From Cryptomeria japonica (taxonomy: Eukaryota; Streptophyta; Pinopsida; Cupressales; Cupressaceae), in NCBI RefSeq assembly GCF_030272615.1, contig NC_081414.1:662358438-662422437 (forward strand): a stretch of DNA of 64,000 bases, given 5' to 3'. Shown here in pieces: positions 22,708 through 34,524 of the stretch. The notes beneath the pieces are model-generated. The model did no database searches, was not told where the DNA came from, and worked only from the letters and a program-made list of their open reading frames with translations. Made by a program: the position numbers and the translations under genes. Every line of letters begins with the position of its first letter. Position 1 is the first letter of the stretch.

Positions 22708-24309
22708 GTGTGCTTATCGCATCCTGTTGCGACTAGGGCAAATGTGAATCCCCTTGGCACAAGAAATCAACTTCGAGAGTCCTCCAATTCTGAGAACCTG
22801 GATCACAATTCTTGGAAAAGTCACCCACTGAACCAACCTAAGCCAAAGAAAAGGTCAAGGAAACACAAAGAGGCAGTAGACCTAGGCACCTGGAAATTTC
22901 CATCGCTTTCCTCGGAACCATTACCAATTGATGTTACGGGTGTGGTCGAAAAGGAAGCAGAAATGTTGAGTGAGATTGCCCTTATCAGGAAAGTTATTGG
23001 GGAGAATCCTAGTAGACAGCATATCATAAATTGGATCAAGTCCTCGTGGAGCGATGCGATTAACCTCACTTTTCTTCCAAAAAACTTCTTCATGCTTGAA
23101 TTTCCCTCTTCAAGCGATCGGGATTCGGTGTTATCCCAAATTGTATCAAGGTTGGGGAACCATCTGGTCTACACAGAAAGATGGACGCGAAACTTCAACC
23201 CGTAGACTATGGCCCTGTCCAAAGATGAATATTGGATTCTCTTATACAACCTCCCGATGGAATTTTGGACGAGAGATTGCTTGGAGAAAATTGATGCGAA
23301 GTTGGGAATTGTGCTTGGTCTGGATATGAGTGAAGCTGATCGGGCCTCCTACATTAGGATGAAACTAATATCAATCAAACCATTGCCATCAATGTTGCAT
23401 TTGGATTCAAATAATTATCACTGGGATCAACCAGTAGAAGTAGAAATGCAAAAGTTCTTTTGTCTGAATTGTGATAGTAGAGCCCATTTTGAAAGGTGTT
23501 GCTCGCAAAGAAAGGATGTGCTTAATTCAAAAAAAGAGGATCTCCCTCTCCCCCACCCTAGAAGGGAACCACGCACGGTTTCCTCGAGAGAGGCTGAGGG
23601 AGCGCAACTTGATTTAGTTGATGTGTCTCCAACCAACAATACTAGTCACCCAGCATCTGAAGGTGGAGAAGAAGCTACAAGGATAGAAGGAGCTTGTGTT
23701 GGGGAAGCAGATTTGCGATCCACAAAGAGGAGGGCACTTTATGCTACAATGCAAAGAGCTGATCTGAGGAGCGAGGTTGATAGGTTCCCCTCCCCAAAGG
23801 TTTCTCCCACAAAGAAGGACAATCAGAGCCACAACCCAATCCTAGAGGCAAAGGAAATCATGATCGCAGAGAAGCCAGGCATCCAGCCAGGCCTAGAAGC
23901 TGTAGAACAGATAGCGGAGGGTAATGTGTTTTCTGAAACCCAAGAACAATCAAATCTTTATGTTGTGAATTTTGAAGGTCAACATCAGCTGGATAACTAC
24001 GTTCCCCTAAAATTGGATGAGCAAAGAGTGGAGTACCACACTGGTAAATCTACTTCTGATGTGAAGATGCCTATAGAATTACCAGTGTTAGAGGAAGAGG
24101 CGGATTCTAATAGGGAGGAAGTTGGCTTAACAGAGCCAAGGCATATTTTCCAATCTGCCCATCAATCTCTGGAAGGGGGCAGTAGTAGAAAGATAGGGAG
24201 GAAAACTAACAGACAGAGAAGGGAAGAGGTTGTTAGGGATCAAGGACTTCCCAGCATCAAGGAGTATCTTCTGAGATCAAAGGGAAGCGTGGCCTCCCTA
24301 GGGGAATGA
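22708..24309 (+). pseudogene. LINE2 ORF1: DUF4283/zinc-knuckle protein (one internal stop)
   Basis: The frame is open from ATG 22708 to TGA 24307-24309 (534 codons) except for one TAG at 23203-23205. The central DUF4283-type domain spans roughly residues 100-240 (FMLEFPSSSDRDSVL, WILLYNLPMEFWTRDCLEK). The intact knuckle CLNCDSRAHFERCC (CX2CX4HX4C) follows at about 23461-23502. Then comes a long acidic/polar tail of about 270 residues. The role is RNA binding for the LINE. The stop overlaps the ORF2 start as ATGA, so ORF2 may have been translated by termination-reinitiation. One transition would explain the single stop. Confidence 0.85.
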
Positions 24310-27300
24310 TGAAACTTGCAACTTGGAACGTTAGGGGCTTAAATGCCCCTAACAAGCGGTGCTGGATCAAGCGCCATATCGATCTCTTAAATGCTGAAAT
24401 TTTAATGCTTCAAGAATCAAAGTCGAATGAGAAAGAGGCAACCGGTTTCTTAATAAATTGTAAGAGGATGGATGGAGTGTGGGTTGAATCATCTAGCAGT
24501 TCTGGTGGTCTGATGACACTTTGGAATCTGAGGACTATAGCGATTTCTGAGGTTTCTTCGAATCCAAATTTCATAATGTGTAAGGTACGATTTTTGTACT
24601 CTAATCTGCAGTTTGTTCTTCTCAACATCTATGGTCCAATTAAAACTGAAGTGAAAGCCAGACTGTGGGATGAACTCATGATCAAAATTCAGCAACATCA
24701 AAAATTAGATGGTCATCCTTGGTGGAGACTTTAACGTTATTTTAGAGCTGAGAGAAAAAAAGTGGGGGTCTATCAAGGGAAACTGTGGTAATAAAGAACT
24801 TCAAGTCCTTTGTAATCAGCAATTAGCTTCTAGATGTTCAAACTAAAAATGGTTGGTTTACTTGGAATATCGAAGATTGGGTTTTGCTCACATTGCGGAA
24901 CGCTTGGATAGATTCCTACTGTCATCTAGCTGGTTGGGGCAAAATGTAACTTGGGAAGAAATGGTTCTTCCCCACTCTGGTTCGGATCACCACCTTGTTG
25001 CCTTGTTGCTACAGTCTGATAAGCGCCCTTCCGGTAGTAGTTTTAAGTTTGAAAAAATGTGGCTCAGAAATGAAAGTCTTCTCCCAGAAATTGCTAAGTG
25101 GTGGAATGTTGTGCAGCGTGGTCATGTGACAAAAAAATTCCAATTTATGACAAATCTAGGTACAATCAAGGCTAACCTCAAAATATGGAACAAAACGGTT
25201 TTTGGTGACATTTTTCAAGAGAAACTCGGGCTGGAAAATGAGCTCAAAACATTAAATCAGAGTCATTTATCAAGGGATGACTAATGTTGAATTCATGGAA
25301 GAAAAAAGACTAACTGAAGCTTTAAATGAGGAACTTGCAAGGGAGGAGATCTTCTGGAAAAGAAAATCCAGGGAAGTTTGGCTTAATGAAGGTGATGCTA
25401 ATACCAGCTTCTTTCATAACACAACCAAAATAAGAAGAATTAGAAACAGAATTGACTCTATTACTAGTGATGATGGAAGACTCTTAACTTGCAAAGCAGA
25501 CATTCAAGTTGAAGGGGTGAGGTATTTTAAGGCCCTATTGGCCCCCATAGAGGAGGTGGACCCAACGGATCTAGGTTAGATATTGGATTTAATTCATAAA
25601 CTTGTGACACAAGAGTTTAACTAGCAACTCATGGCTCCATTTTCAAAGGAGGAAGTGAGGAAGGCCGCCTTTGATCTGCATCCAAGTCACCAGGCCCAGA
25701 TGGCTTCCCGGCACTATTTTATCAGCAGTGTTGGGATGAAGTCTGGGGATGAAGTCTGGGAGGTAGGGAAGACTATAGGAAAAGGTGGAAAATGCTGAAG
25801 CAAATCAATAGTACATGTATTGCTCTCATAAGGAAAAAGGTAAACACCTCTTCATTCGCATATTTCGGGCCTATTTCCCTCTGTAACTCCCTATATAAAA
25901 TTATTTCCAAGGCAATGGCAAATAGGTTGAAACCAATAATGAGCTCCATAATCGCACTAGAGAAAACTGGTTTCATTCCTGGAAGGGAAATTATGGAGGG
26001 TGTTGTTATTGCCAATGAAGTAATTCATTCGATACACACGGGTAGATAGAAAGCTATGATCTTGAAGCTAGACATAAGTAAAGCTTACGATAGAGTAAGC
26101 TGGCACTTTTTAATGAAAATCCTTGAGGACTTTGGTTTCAGAAGAGACTGGTTGGATTGGATATATGGCTGCATTTCCTCTATTAAATACTCAATGTTGA
26201 TAAATAATTCACCTTGTGGGTTCTTTGAGTGCACCCAAGGGCTAAGGCAGGGAGACCCCCTCTCCCCATTTTTGTTCGTGTTGATGGCTAATGCCTTAAG
26301 TAGGTTGATAAATTCATGCAGAAGCAATGGTCTTTGGAGAGGTATCAAAGTTGTGGAATCCATGGAGACACTCACTCACCAACAATTTGCAGACGATACA
26401 ATGCTATATGTGGAAGGCAGCCTCTAGGAAGCAAAAGAAATCAAAACGATTTTGGACTTATATGCTCACAAATCTGGACAAAGAGTCAACAATGACAAAT
26501 CAACAATTTATTTTTTTAATATTAATCGCCAAACTCAAAGAAGCATAAAGTGGATCTTAGGCTTCAATATTGGGGAGTTTCCTTGCAAATATCTTGGTGT
26601 CCCTACCTTTTAGGGCGCTACAAAATCAGATCATTGGAAACATGTTGTGGAAACGTGTCAAAAGAAGGCTGGTAGCTGGAAGGGTAAGTGGTTAACACTT
26701 GTCGGAAGACTAACCATGTTGAAAGTGGTGTTGGGAGTCATACCCATCTACGCTCTCTCATGTCTTAGAATCACCAAATCAGTAGAGTAGGATATCAACA
26801 AAATCATGAGACACTTCCTATGGGAAGGCTCTAATGACACTAAACGGCTCCCTCTCCTAAGTTGGGACATAGTAAGGGAAAATAAAGAAAATGAGGGTGC
26901 AGAAATAAAGAACATTGACCTTCAAATCAAGGCACTAGGAGCCAAATTAATTTGGAATATCTATTCAAACCCACACTCCCTTTGGACCCGTGTGTTGAGA
27001 AGTAAAGATTTAGATAAGGATGACCCCTCAAGGATTTTAACTATTGCTAACACTCGATCGGGGTCACATATTTGGCAATTCTTATGGGAGTGTCGATTAG
27101 TCATTACTGATCACATTACTTGGAAAATTGGTGATGGAAAGTGGGCTTTGTTCTGGAAGGATTCGTGTAACAGTTATCCCTCATTGCAAGACATCGTTGA
27201 GCTTGCAGAATTTAATCTTCGCATGGATGTTTTGGGCCATCTACAGGTTGTTGATATGCTCTTAGCTTCTCCTAACGGAGATGTGGAATGGCGGTGGGAT

Positions 27301-28553
27301 AAGCTAAATGTTCTAGATGTGAGTGCACAATCAAAATCTGCATTGGTTGAGGAGCTAAAACATAGGAAAATCCTTCTTATCTCTAAACCGGACAAGATCA
27401 TTTGGAGTGGAGCTAAGTCTGGTAGGTATTCTATAAAGGTGGGTTATCAAATTTTGAGCTTGAGAAATGAATTGAAGGACTGCCAACTAATTTATGTTGG
27501 GACAAGGAAATCCTACCTAAGGTTGGTGCATTCACCTGGACGGGAATGCACAAACGTATTCTAACATGTGATAGAATCCATCTGGTGGGGATTTATGGTC
27601 CCAACTGTTGCCCAATGTGTAAAAAGGATGCAGAGAGTGTAGATCATCTTCTACTCAATTGTGAGGTGGTGTCAAGGTGCTAGGATTGGTTGTGTGAAAA
27701 GCTAAACTGGAATGGGGCAAGACAAGCAAATTTATATGCCTTTCTTAAAAGCTAGCTGAAACTAAAGTTAACCTCTTTTTGGACTAATATCTGGATCATA
27801 TCGCCTTCAATCCTACTCTAGAAAGTTTGGAAAGAGCACAATATGCGTATTTTCTAAGGAGTTGAAAGAAGCTTTGAACAATTAATACTCTCAATGGAAG
27901 TTGGCATCACAGAACTCTTGAATGTCAATGCTTCTCAGTGTATGAAACACACTTTCACTAAATGGGATGATGACTTAATGAAATCTTGGTTGAGGCTGAG
28001 AATGCCAAAACATTTCAACAAGATGGATCACCAGGCCCAAAACAGGAGATTGGGTGTTCATTGGTTGTGCCCCCCATCTGGAAGAGTGAAGCTAAACTTT
28101 GATGGTGCCTCTCATGGGAATCCTGGGATTTATGGAATCGATTGTTATATTAGAGATTGTTCGAGTTCATTGGTTTGGGGGCTCTCAAAGAAAATATTTG
28201 AGGGGACTAACAATGAGGCGGAGCTTGCTGCTATGGATGCGGGCCTTGATCTTTGTATCAATAAAGGGTTAAAGCAGATAGAAATCGAAGGCGACTCCCT
28301 AGTGTGCATTAATGTTGTTAAGATGAGATATATTAATGTTTGGAGCTTACAAGGATAGATAGAAAGGATTTGGAAAAAGTTGGACAAGTTGGAGTCCTTC
28401 TCCATGAACCACGTGTAGATGGAGGCCAACATGGTTACAGACTACCTGGCCAATGCAGTGATTGATGGTTCAGCACAAAAGTTAGTTTCAAATGATTGCT
28501 CTGTTTGGCCAAATCTAGACAAGCATATCCTCCAAGATCGGTCCCTTTTTTAA
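24306..28553 (+). pseudogene. LINE2 ORF2: endonuclease, reverse transcriptase, zf-RVT, RNase H
   Basis: Starts MMKLATWNVRGLN at 24306. Endonuclease motifs include LQESKSNE, the frameshifted GDFNV region near 24730 and SGSDHHLV near 24980. Reverse transcriptase motifs are KSPGPDGFPALFY near 25690 and ISLCNSLYKIISK near 25875, then LDISKAYDRVSW near 26070, LRQGDPLSPFLF near 26243 and catalytic FADD near 26390. Then a pre-zf-RVT region (26806-27564), a decayed zf-RVT (CPMC near 27610, LLLNCEVV), and RNase H (KLNFDGASHGNPG near 28090, EIEGDSLVCI, DYLANAVIDG), ending at TAA 28551-28553. At least five frame changes separate open blocks (frame shifts near 24735-24850, 25275, 25600-25790, 26430 and 27560-27890). 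A 12 bp tandem duplication ('gggatgaagtct') at about 25733-25758 is one of the lesions. Confidence 0.85.
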
Positions 28554-28805
28554 TCTCCAAGTCCAGATGATGTTGAAGGTTATCTCTTTTGCTTCTACCA
28601 GTGTTCAATTCCAGTGCTCTATTGGCTTTTGGGGAACTCTTCAACAATCAAAGTCTGTCATTCACCTTCAAAATATGTGGGGTTGGGTTGATGCATTTCT
28701 TGTATCAATTGTTGTATTCATTTCTTTCATTTCAATTGATTGGGAGCTGCCCCCTTTGGCAGCGCTTGTTTATCAAAAAAAAAAAAAAAAACATCAACAT
28801 ACCAA

Positions 28806-30039
28806 AAACATTTGAAAATCATAAAAATACCAAAACATTCGAAAAAAGTCCTGAAAAAATTAAACATTAGAAAAACATCAAAATCACAACAAAAGCATTC
28901 AAATACGATCCTCAAAAAAGATCAAAAACATTGAGAAAATACCAAAAACCCTAAACATCGAAAAGCTCTTCAAAAACAAACTAAAAATAATAAAAAATAA
29001 AAAATAAAAAATAAAAACTTGCAATAACATGTCTCGCAAGAATCAAATATCCTAGCAGCTATCCAACAAACACGTCGCATGAAGTACACAAAGGATACAA
29101 CTATCTAATCAAACATCTACAACCAAACTAATAAAGTCTTTTCAATCGACAATCTATCCTTATCACGTGATCATTATCTTGTCTTAAACAGAAGAGGATG
29201 TGCTTGAAACCAGACAGACCAATCTTAAACGAGGTTCGCAAACTTCTAAAACCGGACATTATCAAAATCACATTAAACATATCAAAGCAAAGACACAGAC
29301 AGTCCAACTGTTGAGTTTTGTCTATTTTGGTTGAATCTTTTTATCAAATTGGCGAAGATCATTGCTTTTAGCTACTCAAGGATGTCCAAAAAGTGACTAG
29401 AGGAGTCATGATGGGCATGATCTTTTTCTTTGTTTGTTGGTTGTGGTGTGAACCAATGAAGTTCTAGGGCAATAGTTCCAGTGGGTATTTGTGATTGGTA
29501 CGTTCATTCGGCAAATATCCTATACAAAAATTAAAGTCAGGGATATCTATGCTTGTGACTATCGCACATACCTCAACCCATGTTATTCCTAGAATGGAGG
29601 GTTCATTCCTTGTCTGCTACATATTTTTTATTTGCAATGAGATATCTATGCATCTCGGTTCCTTATAGCCTAGTGTACAAAGCTTCATTGCTACATAATA
29701 AGGCTCAATGATGAAAATGTGTTGCACTATGAATAAAGACAAGAAGACTATTCACCATCAATAAAATCATCATCATATCATTTCAATTCATACCAATTGT
29801 TTCTGATCTCATCATCTTGATTGTATCAATCAAGATCATTCTCTCATCAAGAATCTTTTCTTGAATCAACCTTTTCAATTCTTTCCAATCATTCATTTCA
29901 TTTAATAACATCTATCTCATCACTTAATTTCAATCTTGTCATCTATAATTCTATCATTTCAACATTTCTATCTATCAATCAATTATTCCTACCTTCATCA
30001 TATTTCATTATTCATCCAATTTCAATCTATCATTTGTAT
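28806..30039 (+). other. G1 internal non-coding DNA right of LINE2
   Basis: Continues the A-rich 'ccaaaaacatt..aaaaa' words (28806-29010), a copy of the 'cttaaacag...gaaaccagac' module (about 29190-29250), then ordinary sequence around 29400-29700 that matches G3 48.0-48.25 kb in reverse. No ORF of note. Confidence 0.55.
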
Positions 30040-30242
30040 TATACATGATGTGTCCTTCCTGAAACTAGACATGATCATCTATCTTTGTCTTATATAGGAT
30101 TAGACCTTTCTGAAATCGGGCACTATCATCTATCTTCGTCTTATACATGATGTATACTTCCTGAAACCAAACGTTTTGATCATTTTTGTCTTATACAGGA
30201 TGTGTCCTTCCTGAAACCAGACTTTATCTTTATTAGATCAAT
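30040..30242 (+). repeat. ~51 bp tandem repeat, four copies
   Basis: Units start at 30040, 30091, 30142 and 30192 and share TATACATGATGTGTCCTTCC, then TGAAACCAGAC and ATCATCTATCTTTGTC-like text. Single diverged copies of the same module lie near 22268 and 29190 in G1 and, reversed, near 48455-48545 in G3. Confidence 0.75.
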
Positions 30243-30506
30243 CAGATCAATACCATCAATCCTATCAATCTTATCAATCCAATCCTATCAAATCAATCAA
30301 TCTACAAATCACTCATTCATGTCATCAAGTTAACCATTCTTCCATCTCTCATATAACATTTTTCTTCTTTCGAGAGATCATTCATGCCTTCAATGCACAA
30401 ACAATCTCTCGAGGGGGCATTAATTATGTACCCTAGTGTCACCGAGGCATACCGGGGCAGAATTTTTTTCATTTTCTTTGAAACAACGTCGCTTCGACAT
30501 TGTCTC

Positions 30507-30519
30507 AAAGAGGGGCAAA
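30507..30519 (+). promoter_or_regulatory. G1 polypurine tract
   Basis: AAAGAGGGGCAAA immediately before the TGTAGACATG start of the 3' LTR; the plus-strand primer of reverse transcription. The G3 equivalent (reverse of 34511-34524) is nearly the same. Confidence 0.75.
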
Positions 30520-31579
30520 TGTAGACATGTAAAAATGTCTCATTGATCACATACTAATTATTCCATCTATTTAATTAAGTAATTATTTAATTATTTAATT
30601 AAGCTAATTTACTAATTCAAATCATCACATTCTACATTACTAATTATCCAATTTTCATTCTTTAATCTTTTCGTCATTCAAACCCATCTCAAATATTAAT
30701 TAAATATTCATTATTTAATTAATTGTGATTTATTCCTTAGTTAAATAATCTTTATTTATTAACTAAGCTCATTTCTAATGTTTAAATAATTTCATTTAAA
30801 TTAATTAATTATTCCTCCAATTCCCCAAATTCTAATTTCAATTAATTTCATTTCATCAAATTAACATTTCACCACATGTGAATTTCAGTTAATCTCATGT
30901 GCATTGTAGCATTTGAAAACCCAAATTCAAGGCAAATCAAAATGAAATTGAATTTCAAGTCATTCTCCTACAACACATGTTGAAAATCATAACTGATTGA
31001 TCAAATTAGTTAACCAATCAATTAACTCAGTTAACTCTTCAATCTCCTTCAATCACCTTTTTCTGACTAACCAGTTATCTCTCAATCAATTCAGTCATCT
31101 CTTAATAGACTCAATCAACTGGCTAATCTATTCAGTTCACTAGCCAATCTATTTAGTTGACTCCCCAATCAATCTAAGTTAACGGACCAATCAATTGAGT
31201 TCACTGATCAATCAAACTTAGTTATCTATCAATCAACACTTGAGTTCTATTTCTCACCTCCTTTGTGTTGAAAATCTATAAATTCAACCTCTTTTCTCAA
31301 TTCAATCTAGAACCACATAATCCATTATCACAGTCTTCAAACAATTGTCTAATCTATGCAAGAATCTCAGTGCAACACCCGAAAGCCACCTACAAGCTCA
31401 ATTCAGAAAATCACAATGGAAGCAAAGATGCAGGATGGGGGAGTCTTTATTTGAATTCATTTCTCATTTTGTATTGGTTTTCATTGATTATGTTTGATAA
31501 TTGTTAATTAGTTGAGAATTGGTGATTCGTTTTTATTTGCTAATTAGCTTAATACATATGACATTTAAGCATGAAAATA
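30520..31579 (+). repeat. G1 3' LTR (1060 bp, intact)
   Basis: Starts TGTAGACATG, matches the split 5' LTR over its length and ends in ATA rather than ACA. A TATA element (TCTATAAAT, about 31275) lies between GTTGAA (31267-31272) and TTCAAC (31283-31288), an inverted repeat around the core promoter. R-U5 of about 300 bp follows. The upstream U3 is rich in degenerate 18-23 bp repeats. Confidence 0.8.
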
Positions 31580-32217
31580 GTATCCATCACCCCATCTCTG
31601 GCTAAGGTTGGGACATCATTAACAAACTCCTTCTCAGAACTGAGCAAATGTGAGGAAGGGTCAAGGGTATTAGGAAAGGGTGGATGACTCTCAAGATTTT
31701 AGTCAGGAGGGGATTCATTAGGAGCCGAAGGAGAGGGAAGCTTGCCCTGCCTCAGAGGGTTATCAACCAAAACACCAATAGACCTAAGGCCCAAGTGAAG
31801 ATTCCAAATAGGGGGAGGGGAGCTAGAGCTATGATGTTTTTTATATTTAGGGCTTTTAATAGCAATGGCTTTCCCCTTAGATTTAGGGGGGGGGGGGGGG
31901 GGGTGCAGAAGGAGAAAAATCATCATCATCAGTATCAGTATTGTAATCATCCTTCAAGGACTTAGAATCATTCGTGTCAATATTAATCTTAGGGGGGGAG
32001 GAAGATACATGCAACAGATATTTGACATGTTCGAATATAAGAAGGATTAAACCTCCATACAAGATAGGGTTTTTGACAGGATCCTTCTTATGTTCAGCAA
32101 GACTAGCATTCAGCGAGGACACATGGAAGAAGAGAAAAGATATTCTCACCTTGTGCCGAAAGTGGTTGAGGAGCACAAAGTGGTAAGCAAAGGCTCTAAT
32201 GTACCATCCATCAAGAG
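31580..32217 (-). pseudogene. Coding relic R1, 5' part
   Basis: Minus-strand continuation of the relic at 4330-5156. From about 32214 down: a hydrophobic/aromatic segment (LDGWYIRAFAYHFVLLNHF, RHKVRISFLFFHVSSLNASL, NPILYGGLILLIFEHVKY), then an acidic linker (DTNDSKSLKDDYNTDTDDDD), a proline run from an 18-base G tract (31886-31903), and a basic Ser/Pro-rich linker. One stop (TAA, PPD*NLE) lies near 31696. The frame then runs through to VMDT at the G1 junction and continues in FKIFKW at 5152. A frame change lies at the G tract. The folded part resembles coding repeats common in plant genomes, but I cannot name a family. The 5' end is lost or cut by G3. Confidence 0.5.
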
Positions 32218-34510
32218 TGATAAAGATAAAGATAAAGATGTATATTTCTAATCTTACACGTTGGTTAATAAAGATACAATGCACTAGTTTTATAATATTT
32301 ATTACCATTAACACCAAAATTGTATGTGCATTAAATATTCTTTGTCATGGTTCCCAAAAACATCATTTAATATTTTTGCATTTAATTTCCAAGTATTAAT
32401 ATATATTTATTGTTACCAATCAAGGTTGTTTCAATAGATTTTTTATGTGGGCATTCATGGTTAGAAATTTCTCTCATGGTTGAAAAAAACTTTCAAGTCA
32501 TTGTTAAACATTTTTTAGGTTGTCAAATATGTGAATTACTTTTTTGAAAATACTTTGCCATCATATTTATTCTTGTATCACTATCCATTTAATATTAATT
32601 GGGAAATTCGTGACCATAACCCTCATTGTTTCTCCTATTGCCTTAGAGATATTAATAACATTGTATTGTAGTCTCTGTAGAGCTGGAAAATTTGAGATTG
32701 AGAAAATCAAACCAAAGCGTGAAAGATAGGAAACTAAGATAATCACAAACTTAATCAAACATGCTAATAATTCCTACTCAAACCAAAAGAACTTTTGAAA
32801 CAAAACATGAATCTAATTATTAAATGCAAACCATCATTTCATGTTTCTTCAGTAAAGCTTCATTGTTCTACCTTTCATCTCTAATTTTGATATGTCACTC
32901 TCATTGTGTAGGTGCAAATATGAAATGAAAGTGAGGATGTGATATTTGAGATTTACTACGAATATGATTATGCAAGATAGAAATGCTAATTGCTAATTGC
33001 TAGACTATTTCAATTGAGTAATGATAGAAAAATTAGTTGATTGCTAATCTATTTCGACATAATGAAGATGCATGGAAATTAGATTGACAATTCAACAGAG
33101 TAAAAATGCATGAAAGTTAGATCGCTAATTGGACAGAATGACAATACTAAAACTAGATTATTCAAATGAAGAACGAGGTCCCAATTTATAGAAAACGCGA
33201 GACTCGACGGATGGACAAGAGTGAAAATATTTTTGGTTAAATGGACAAACCTGATTGAGCATATGACAGAGTTGACATTTGGGGAAGAATGATGATGATG
33301 AAGAAAAAAGCGAAAAAGCATATTTTTGGAGATGCATACCTTATTTTTTAATTTAAAATTAAAATATATGAGATATTTCCAAAAATATTGATTTTTGAAA
33401 ATAAAAAAGTATATTAGTTTCCATTTTTGAAAATTCGAAGGATATGGGAAAAATCGTATAAAACAAATAAAATATTTGATTCCATTTTGAAAATTAGGAG
33501 ATGAGATTTTAGGATAAATAATTAAATAATGAAAGATATTTATTTAATTATGATGAATTAATTAGCTAACCAAATAATTTAACCAAATTTTCAATTATAA
33601 AAGATAGAAATTGAACGTTTAATTAAATGAGTAAAATCATTTCATTAAAGTGTGGATTCAAAATTAATTAAATAAAATAAATTATTTAATTAATATTAAA
33701 AGGAGATGATTAATGATGAATGATTAAATGATTAGGGAATAATTGGTAAAAAGGGCTTTAATTAATTAAACCTAAAAGGGAAAATTAGTCAAACTGACCT
33801 CCAGAGACCTTAATTTGGTCAAAATAAATCAAATTAGGTCAAATTGGGTGAAACTGGGAAGAATTGGGAAGGTCCAGACAAAAAATGGGAAGAATTGGGT
33901 GAAAATGGGAAATTTAGGGCAAACCAGTAAAAGAGGAAAAATCGGGTCAAAGAGGGTCAAAGGACTGATTCGCCGCCATAGGGAAAAAGAAGAGGTCAAA
34001 ATGATGTCATAAAATAGGAATTGGAAGAAAATGATGCGATCAAGATAGAAAATGGAAAAAGGGAAGTCGTAGGATCAAAAAGGAAGCAAATTGACCTAAT
34101 CGGGATAAGTTTAGGGACAAATCAACATCATGGGAGCGAACTGACATCAAGGGGATGAATTTAAGGACAAAATTATATCCTAGACTCGAAATGAGGATAA
34201 AATGATGCCAATGGGACAAAAAATAGGAAAGAAGAAATGACAGGATTAAAACAGGAGCAAAATGACCTAATCGGTACAAGTTTTGGGATCAATTAACATC
34301 ATGAGATCAAAATGGGAACAAACTGACATCAATGAGACAAATTTAAGGATAAAATGATATCCAAGACATGAAATGAGTAGAAAATGATGTCAACGGGACA
34401 GAAAAATTAAGAAAGGGGAAATGAGACAAGATCACATGATAATAAAGACTATACACGCGATTAGGTTAAAAATAGGAGACGCAGACATTAACCATTTTTA
34501 AGTGTCTACA
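32218..34510 (-). repeat. G3 3' LTR (left boundary uncertain)
   Basis: Minus strand begins TGTAGACACTTAAAAATGG right after the polypurine tract. A TATA element sits near 33190 (minus TTCTATAAATTGGG), similar in layout to the G1 and S1 LTRs. U3 contains a tandem duplication of about 170 bp (units around 34030-34200 and 34200-34390, marked by 'gacctaatcgg' at 34093 and 34263). The region 32218-32900 may or may not belong to the LTR. Confidence 0.5.
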
Positions 34511-34524
34511 TTTTGCCCTTCTTT
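34511..34524 (-). promoter_or_regulatory. G3 polypurine tract
   Basis: Minus strand AAAGAAGGGCAAAA immediately before the TGTAGACACT of the G3 LTR; near copy of the G1 tract. Confidence 0.7.

Larger units (their letters stand above)
22504..28786 (+). mobile_element. LINE2: full-length plant L1 LINE with poly(A) and 19 bp target duplication
   Basis: 6.28 kb with ORF1, ORF2 and a 3' end in poly(A). AAAAACATCAACATACCAA occurs at 22485-22503 and again at 28787-28805, an exact 19 bp target-site duplication typical of target-primed reverse transcription. It starts in a purine-rich 5' UTR with a short direct repeat (GAGATTGG twice). It is inserted in the A-rich part of G1 and has the same orientation as LINE1. 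Several frameshifts in ORF2 make it inactive, but the perfect duplication and only one stop in ORF1 suggest it is younger than LINE1. Confidence 0.9.
5157..31579 (+). mobile_element. G1: composite Ty3/gypsy-type LTR element without pol, host to three nested insertions
   Basis: The two LTRs are recognised by direct comparison: 5157-5396 plus 11569-12421 matches 30520-31579. The left end is TG, and the right end is TA where CA is expected. Flanking target duplications are GTATT (5152-5156) and GTATC (31580-31584), with one mismatch. A polypurine tract (30507-30519) precedes the 3' LTR. Removing LINE1, copia C1 and LINE2 leaves about 7 kb of internal DNA with a leader, a small ORF (12752-12988), a Gln/Asn/Pro-rich gag-like region (14.1-16.5 kb) and A-rich or tandem-repeat DNA. 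I find no reverse transcriptase, RNase H or integrase motif that belongs to G1 itself. A minus-strand sibling (G3) shares the same order of parts, so this is probably a non-autonomous family rather than a random deletion. Confidence 0.8.

Noticed and set aside
31699-31950. Proline-rich ORF and opposite-strand glycine-rich ORF as separate genes
   Set aside because: Both are frames of R1 around the G18 tract.
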